Below, in pieces: positions 59,489 to 64,000 of a stretch of 64,000 nucleotides of DNA. This stretch comes from Vitellaria paradoxa. Lineage: Eukaryota > Streptophyta > Magnoliopsida > Ericales > Sapotaceae. The stretch is from contig CM034238.1 of the NCBI GenBank assembly GCA_019916065.1, positions 37,539,375 through 37,603,374 of the forward strand, read 5' to 3'. The translations under genes and the position numbers were made by a program. Position 1 is the stretch's first letter. The number at the start of each line of letters is the position of its first letter. The notes beneath the pieces are model-generated. The model was not told the origin of the DNA. It saw nothing but the letters and a program-made list of their open reading frames with translations, and searched no databases.

Positions 59489-60719
59489 ATTTTCAAATCT
59501 AGAAAATAGACAAATTTAAAATTAAGAATAACCAATTAAATAATTGAAAAAAATACAAAGCCAATTTTTCCTTCCAAAAATTTTCCAAGATAAAATGTGC
59601 TAATAACTTATTTTGCACAAATATATATATATATATATCTTTTCCAATTAAGGCAGATTACAAAACCTTCAATTTTACCATGCAACACAATAGACACAAT
59701 GAATTGCAGAAATTCTACACAGTAAATTGTAGAATAACAGAGGAAAATTTAAATTTTATTTTAAATTTCAAAATTTTCAGTGATGCAGATAAATATAAAG
59801 TTCTATTGAAAAAAAAATTGGTGCAATAAAGAAATGAATCTGTGGCAAAATTATCTATTCAAACAGATATGGCATATATACAGTTATGAATAGAATACAA
59901 GATAACTGTTTACACAAAACCACTGGAATTGAAACTGAAGCAACTCGGGAGAGAAAGAAAAAAAAATATACCGAATTAATTGAGTTGCAGTCTAGCAATC
60001 CAATTGATTATCAATTCCCACACCAATTCCTACAAAGTCAATTTGACTTTGCTTGAAATGACTTGAAAAGACAATCAGATGATAAAGCTACAATGCTAAG
60101 TAATTTAAAAACACAAATATATATTAATATATATTATTTGTAAAGAAACACAAACCAGTGATATCAAGGTTCAATCTTCAAACTAATGTACTTACGAATT
60201 TTAATGCAAAAGCATAAAGCATACACACAGTGGATAAATCTAAATTTGATTTAATGGTTAAACAATTCAAATTAGAACATCAAAATCGAAAAAGCAAATA
60301 ACTTTTAATCAGGAGAAAAAATTGTGCATTGATGTTTTGTAACAGAACACTTCAAAATAAAAATGACAAGTTTTCCAAACGTTAATTAATTTTGAGATGT
60401 CTGGTCACTGGGCGGTGCACAAAAACTGAGCATTTAAGGGGAAGATTTAAGCACCACAGAAAGTGATCGATTTCAGTATAGAATGGAAAAATCATGCAGT
60501 CCAGGACACAGTAACAGAAAGAAATTGTTCGGGAACTGACAAAAGAAAAAAGACAGTGCGGTGAACCGACACAAAACGAATCAATTAATTTTGAAAAACC
60601 ACATCAAACCAAAAATTGAAAACCACAGAGTCTGAAAATGCAATCCGTAACACACAAATAACCACAGAAATTAAAACAGTGACTGGACCAACAAAAAAAA
60701 AAAAAAACAGTCTTAAGAT
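59489..60719 (-). other. Copia 5' leader between LTR and gag, unit 3
   Basis: AT-rich, non-coding and collinear with 12866-14125, with a small private deletion near 60650. Confidence 0.6.
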
Positions 60720-61494
60720 TGTTGGCAATATTAGTCAAATCATTCACTGTTTATGAAGAATAAATAAAAAAAAATTAGAAATAAAACTTACAATTTTCAG
60801 TGAAATTTAGATGCACTTTGATCAAGCCTAATGTTGAACATTATTTCCTTAAGACTGAATTCGTCCCCCACAAGACTTCTAGTTTTAATGGACGTCAGTC
60901 TCCCAGGGTAGAATGATCACACATACACACAATTTGTATGTTCTTGCGAACCAAACTTTGCTTGTATTCTTTGTATGCAAAAAATGAATTTTCTTATGCA
61001 AAAGAATTTTGTATGTAATATTTTTAATGAAAAAAAATCCAACCTTTTTTTATGCAAGGATGAATGTTTAAATAATTAGCCATTAGTCATATCTATTGGA
61101 AGAATAGATACAACCATTCATGAAGAGGGGCATTTGTTCATAGAACAGACATGTCAGTCAAAGAAGGGACACTCCAAAACGACGTAGTTTTAGAGATAAT
61201 AATTTGACTAGGCTAATAGTTAGAGTAAGTTAATGGGCCAAGGAATTATTTAAACCCAAAATCCATTATAAGATTAATTAAGCCCAAAATTTATTCAAGC
61301 CCACTGTGGTCCTCACTTTGAAACCAATTTTCATTCACATAATTCATGGTTTTGAACATGTGAATACATGGAATTAATATTCTTACATAATTATATTAAT
61401 TCTGCATTTGATCCATAATTAATAATATATGGCCTCACATAAATATTGGCTTTAAAGTCAATAAAATTCATAATTAAAACCATGAATTCCAATA
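60720..61494 (-). repeat. 5' LTR of copia element, unit 3
   Basis: A 775-bp LTR. It keeps the terminal TGTTGG that units 1 and 2 have lost (TGTTGT there). Its other end is CCAATA in all three. Confidence 0.9.
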
Positions 61495-61499
61495 CATTT

Positions 61500-63229
61500 A
61501 TTATTTAAGCCGATGACTTGGTGGACTACATGCATGTGTCGAATATTGTCTCTTTATTTTTATCTTAGTAATATTAGGTTTAAATTTTGGGTATATAGTT
61601 AGAATCCAACCAAATACTAGGTCAATGTTGAGTTTTCAAACACTCTTAAGTCTTTTATTTCGTTATCAAGTTTTTTTTTTTTTTTTAATGAGTATATAAC
61701 TAGTTTTTGAATTGTTAATGCCCAAGAATAGGCAACAAATTGTTTTAAATAAATATAAAAAATATGATTGTATCAAAAATATATTGAAAAAGAGAATCAC
61801 AATGATATTGAAAAGACAGAGAGTTACAATTAAAAAATATATATAAATATATATTTGCTTACGTTTATTATCTTCAAATAATAGATTCAGAAATAATTCG
61901 TATTATTCTAATTATTTTCTATAACAAATTCTTGTGATCAAGACATTTTCCCAAAAAAAAAAATATTAGAAATTAGTTAACAGCCTTTTAATCCAACAAA
62001 TTCCTATAAATTAAATTTTTGTAGAAATTTGTAAGAATATTGAATGATGTACGGATTGGTTCCAAAATTAAGTCTATATTGTAGGAATCTTCATTAGGGC
62101 CTATAATGCATGTGAACATAACCGATTTGAATTGCATTGTAAAATGACAAAAATGTCCCTAGCCCATCAATAACACTCATCTACTCTCTCTCTCTCTGTC
62201 ATAGTTTCCTTATTATTAAAATAGTTTATTTTATTAAAATATTTTATTAAATTATTTTAGTTTTATTAAATCTAATAATAATTTATTATTAAATTAAGTT
62301 ATAATGTACATTTTATTAAAATTAATTATTATTAAAAATTAATTTTTATCATATTTATCATATTTTTTATTTTATTTTAGTATTGATAATTTTAGTATTT
62401 CTCTTAAATCAAATTAATTTAATTTTTAAATTTAAAATGTGTTTAAAACATAAAATTTTGGTTGTGTTTGAGTGATAAAAAAGTATAAAATATTGATGCA
62501 AAAGTGATATATGTTGAAATTTAATTGAAATAAAGTACAAAAAAATGATAAAAATTAGTGAGTTTTGGTAGATTTTGAACTTTCAAATAGCCCATTTATT
62601 TACCAAATTAAATCAATTCTAAGGGATGATTGTTTCTTAACGAATCAGAAAAGTTTACACAAAAATGATGATAATGATATAAGTGATTTGATAATAACAT
62701 AACCGTGAGCGGTAACTCAACAAAAAATCTTGAATTTACTTTCTAGTAGTTACTATTTCAATTCTCCTAGAGATTCATCTGGTCATTAATTTTAGGCCCC
62801 ATGAATTAATTCATATGCGAGCAAATTAACCCGAGCACCATGAATTATCCCCCCTAAACAAAAGAAGAGAAGTGATAATGATACAAATGTAACTAAAATA
62901 TTTTAGTAAGCTTACATTTTCAAAATGATAAGTAGTATCACAGCAATTAAATTACTATTATTAAATATCTTTTAGGACGGAAATTGTAATAAAAAAATAT
63001 TTTTATTTACAAATGGGAAATAATATTTTTACTCCTCTGTTATCTTTTCTCATTTCACATTATTCTTGTTGATTAAAGCTACTGTTTAGTGGAAAAAATT
63101 AATAAAGAAGTGCTAATATTCTTACCCTTAACCGGTGTACCAAATCATTCGAAAAGTTTCCATAAATTTCCGCAATACATAAATTTCCGCAATACAGTTA
63201 TTTTTACAATAATATCTCCAAAAGCCAAA
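61500..63229. other. AT-rich DNA with 6.5-kb deletion junction, upstream of peptide gene copy 3
   Basis: Sequence equivalent to unit 1 up to 15744 joins sequence equivalent to 22260 onward at 62349/62350. The GA tract, SINE, hAT MITE, inverted-repeat element and 32-bp repeat are therefore missing. No gene is recognised in what remains. Confidence 0.8.
63161..63194 (+). repeat. 17-bp tandem duplication in the promoter of copy 3
   Basis: CATAAATTTCCGCAATA occurs twice in a row (63161-63177 and 63178-63194). Units 1 and 2 have one copy. It lies about 80-115 bp upstream of the TATA box. Confidence 0.95.
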
Positions 63230-63273
63230 ACCCCCAGGGGTGTGCAAAGCTCCATTGCTGCCCCGTCCAACGC

Positions 63274-63281
63274 TATAAATA
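63274..63281 (+). promoter_or_regulatory. TATA box of PIP-like gene copy 3
   Basis: TATAAATA, 55 bp upstream of the first in-frame ATG. The palindrome found further upstream in copies 1 and 2 is broken here (63230-63241, central G to A). Confidence 0.7.
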
Positions 63282-63328
63282 CAAGTCACACCGTAGATGG
63301 AAACTCACTATATACATCATCAAATTTT

Positions 63329-63646
63329 ATGACGTATAGCATGTATGAGATCACGAGCATGATGGCCGGAAGAAGTCTCCAATCTCTTACCATTTCCTTT
63401 CTTCTTCTTTCTCTCATTTTGGGTTCTGCATTTCCAAATGCAGCGGCACGGCCACTGATCAGTGGCTCAGGGCTTCGTAATAGCTCTACTGGTACTGGAA
63501 CTAAGATTGAACGTTTTCTCAGTGGAAAGTCTCTCATGAAGGGTTCGGGTCCAAGTCCTCCTGGTGAAGGACATCCTGGTCCTGGTCAAGGACATCCTGG
63601 TCCTGGTGAAGGAAATGCATTCGTTCAAGGAAATGATCACCCATAA
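63329..63646 (+). CDS. PIP/PIP-like secreted signalling peptide precursor, copy 3 (expanded motif)
   Basis: A 105-residue precursor, 7 residues longer than copies 1 and 2. Signal peptide (within residues 11-40) and linker are as in copy 1. The SGPSPPGEGH core at 73-82 is followed by a second GHPGPG module, so the tail reads GEGHPGPGQGHPGPGEG. The extra 21 bases are an in-frame tandem duplication (63569-63589 and 63590-63610) differing only at the Gln/Glu codon. The product could yield a longer mature peptide or two GxGH ends. The reading frame continues far upstream only because of the 17-bp promoter duplication; the TATA box and the other copies support the start at 63329. Confidence 0.8.
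   Translation: MTYSMYEITSMMAGRSLQSLTISFLLLSLILGSAFPNAAARPLISGSGLRNSSTGTGTKIERFLSGKSLMKGSGPSPPGEGHPGPGQGHPGPGEGNAFVQGNDHP
63569..63610 (+). repeat. 21-bp in-frame tandem duplication in peptide copy 3
   Basis: Two adjacent 21-base units, GGACATCCTGGTCCTGG plus four bases, encode GHPGPGQ and GHPGPGE. The other copies have one unit. Confidence 0.97.
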
Positions 63647-63887
63647 CTCAATATTGTACTCTTCTCAAGATATTTATATATATATATATATAAATGAAAA
63701 GCTGATCCTTTTGTGTAATTATTTGGCAGTGTGGCCCACTGATTCCTGAATTTCGCACTATCAAAACACAGGTGAAAGAAGATCAAAGGTTTTAGGATTC
63801 TTGGTGTAGGCACCCATTAGAGATGGGAAATGATATTCTTATTAAGTTTCGTTTGAAACTTTAAATTTTATTAAAAAATTAAAAATT

Positions 63888-64000
63888 TTTAAAAATTATT
63901 TATTTTTTATCTTATTATACAAATTATATAAATTATGAAATTATAACTTTTATCATTTTTTGTTAAATTTTTGCTACTCCAAATACATTTTCTGTGGTAG
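63888..64000. other. Possible unique flank to the right of the array
   Basis: From 63888 the sequence no longer matches the region after peptide copies 1 and 2, where AGGCTATGCTTACAC follows. It is very AT-rich and no feature is recognised in the 113 bases available. Confidence 0.5.

Larger units (their letters stand above)
55569..61494 (-). mobile_element. Ty1/copia LTR retrotransposon lacking RT and without CACTA, unit 3
   Basis: A 5,926-bp element showing the form before CACTA insertion. The target duplication is GATTT at 55564-55568 and CATTT at 61495-61499, one substitution from perfect. Domain content and the RT deletion match units 1 and 2. The minus-strand polypurine tract beside the 3' LTR is visible as CCCCC on the plus strand. 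Confidence 0.9.
49215..63887 (+). repeat. Tandem segmental duplication, unit 3 (shortened, about 14.7 kb)
   Basis: It is collinear with units 1 and 2 but about 10.5 kb shorter. The difference comes from absence of the CACTA transposon (empty site at 56535-56545) and a 6.5-kb deletion with its junction at 62349/62350. Homology ends at 63887, inside an A/T-rich run downstream of the peptide gene. This is either the right end of the array or a further private rearrangement. Confidence 0.85.

Noticed and set aside
1..64000. The repeats could be an assembly artefact (same reads placed three times).
   Set aside because: The units differ by many substitutions, a 4.2-kb insertion, a 6.5-kb deletion, a 257-bp deletion and microsatellite length, so they are real distinct copies, although exact copy number needs long reads.

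Overview
The window is AT-rich nuclear DNA from a flowering plant, probably a eudicot. The evidence is an Au-type SINE, a Ty1/copia element with 5-bp target duplications, a CACTA transposon with subterminal repeats, hAT- and PIF/Harbinger-like MITEs, an RTE-type LINE tail, a gypsy-type gag remnant with apparent introns, and a small secreted-peptide gene of the PIP (PAMP-induced peptide) type. There are no prokaryotic features. I cannot name the species.

Layout: the window is a tandem segmental duplication with a period of about 25.3 kb. Unit 1 is cut by the left edge and ends near 23845. Unit 2 is complete (about 23846-49214). Unit 3 (about 49215-63887) is shortened to about 14.7 kb. Homology stops at 63887, so the last ~110 bases may be unique flank. 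The order inside a full unit is: RTE LINE tail; LTR/promoter-like stretch plus degenerate gypsy-type gag; AT-rich DNA with a PIF/Harbinger-like MITE, an Au SINE and a second MITE; a minus-strand Ty1/copia element lacking reverse transcriptase, with a CACTA transposon nested in it (units 1 and 2 only); AT-rich DNA with a GA microsatellite and a tRNA-derived SINE; a hAT-like MITE; an inverted-repeat element; a 32-bp tandem repeat; and finally the peptide gene.

The only gene that looks functional is the peptide gene, present three times in direct orientation (23313-23609, 48678-48974, 63329-63646). Each copy has its own TATA box, a signal peptide and the C-terminal core SGPSPPGEGH. Copy 3 has a 21-base in-frame duplication that adds a second GxGH module. 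All other coding remnants belong to decayed mobile elements.

The indels give a relative history. The copia element, Au SINE and two MITEs are present in all three units and so predate amplification. CACTA is present in units 1 and 2, while unit 3 carries a clean empty site. Unit 1 alone lost 257 bp of the gag remnant. Unit 3 alone lost about 6.5 kb between the copia element and the peptide gene. Base-level affinities change along the unit: units 2 and 3 are closer on the left, units 1 and 2 closer in the copia/CACTA part. This suggests unequal exchange or gene conversion.
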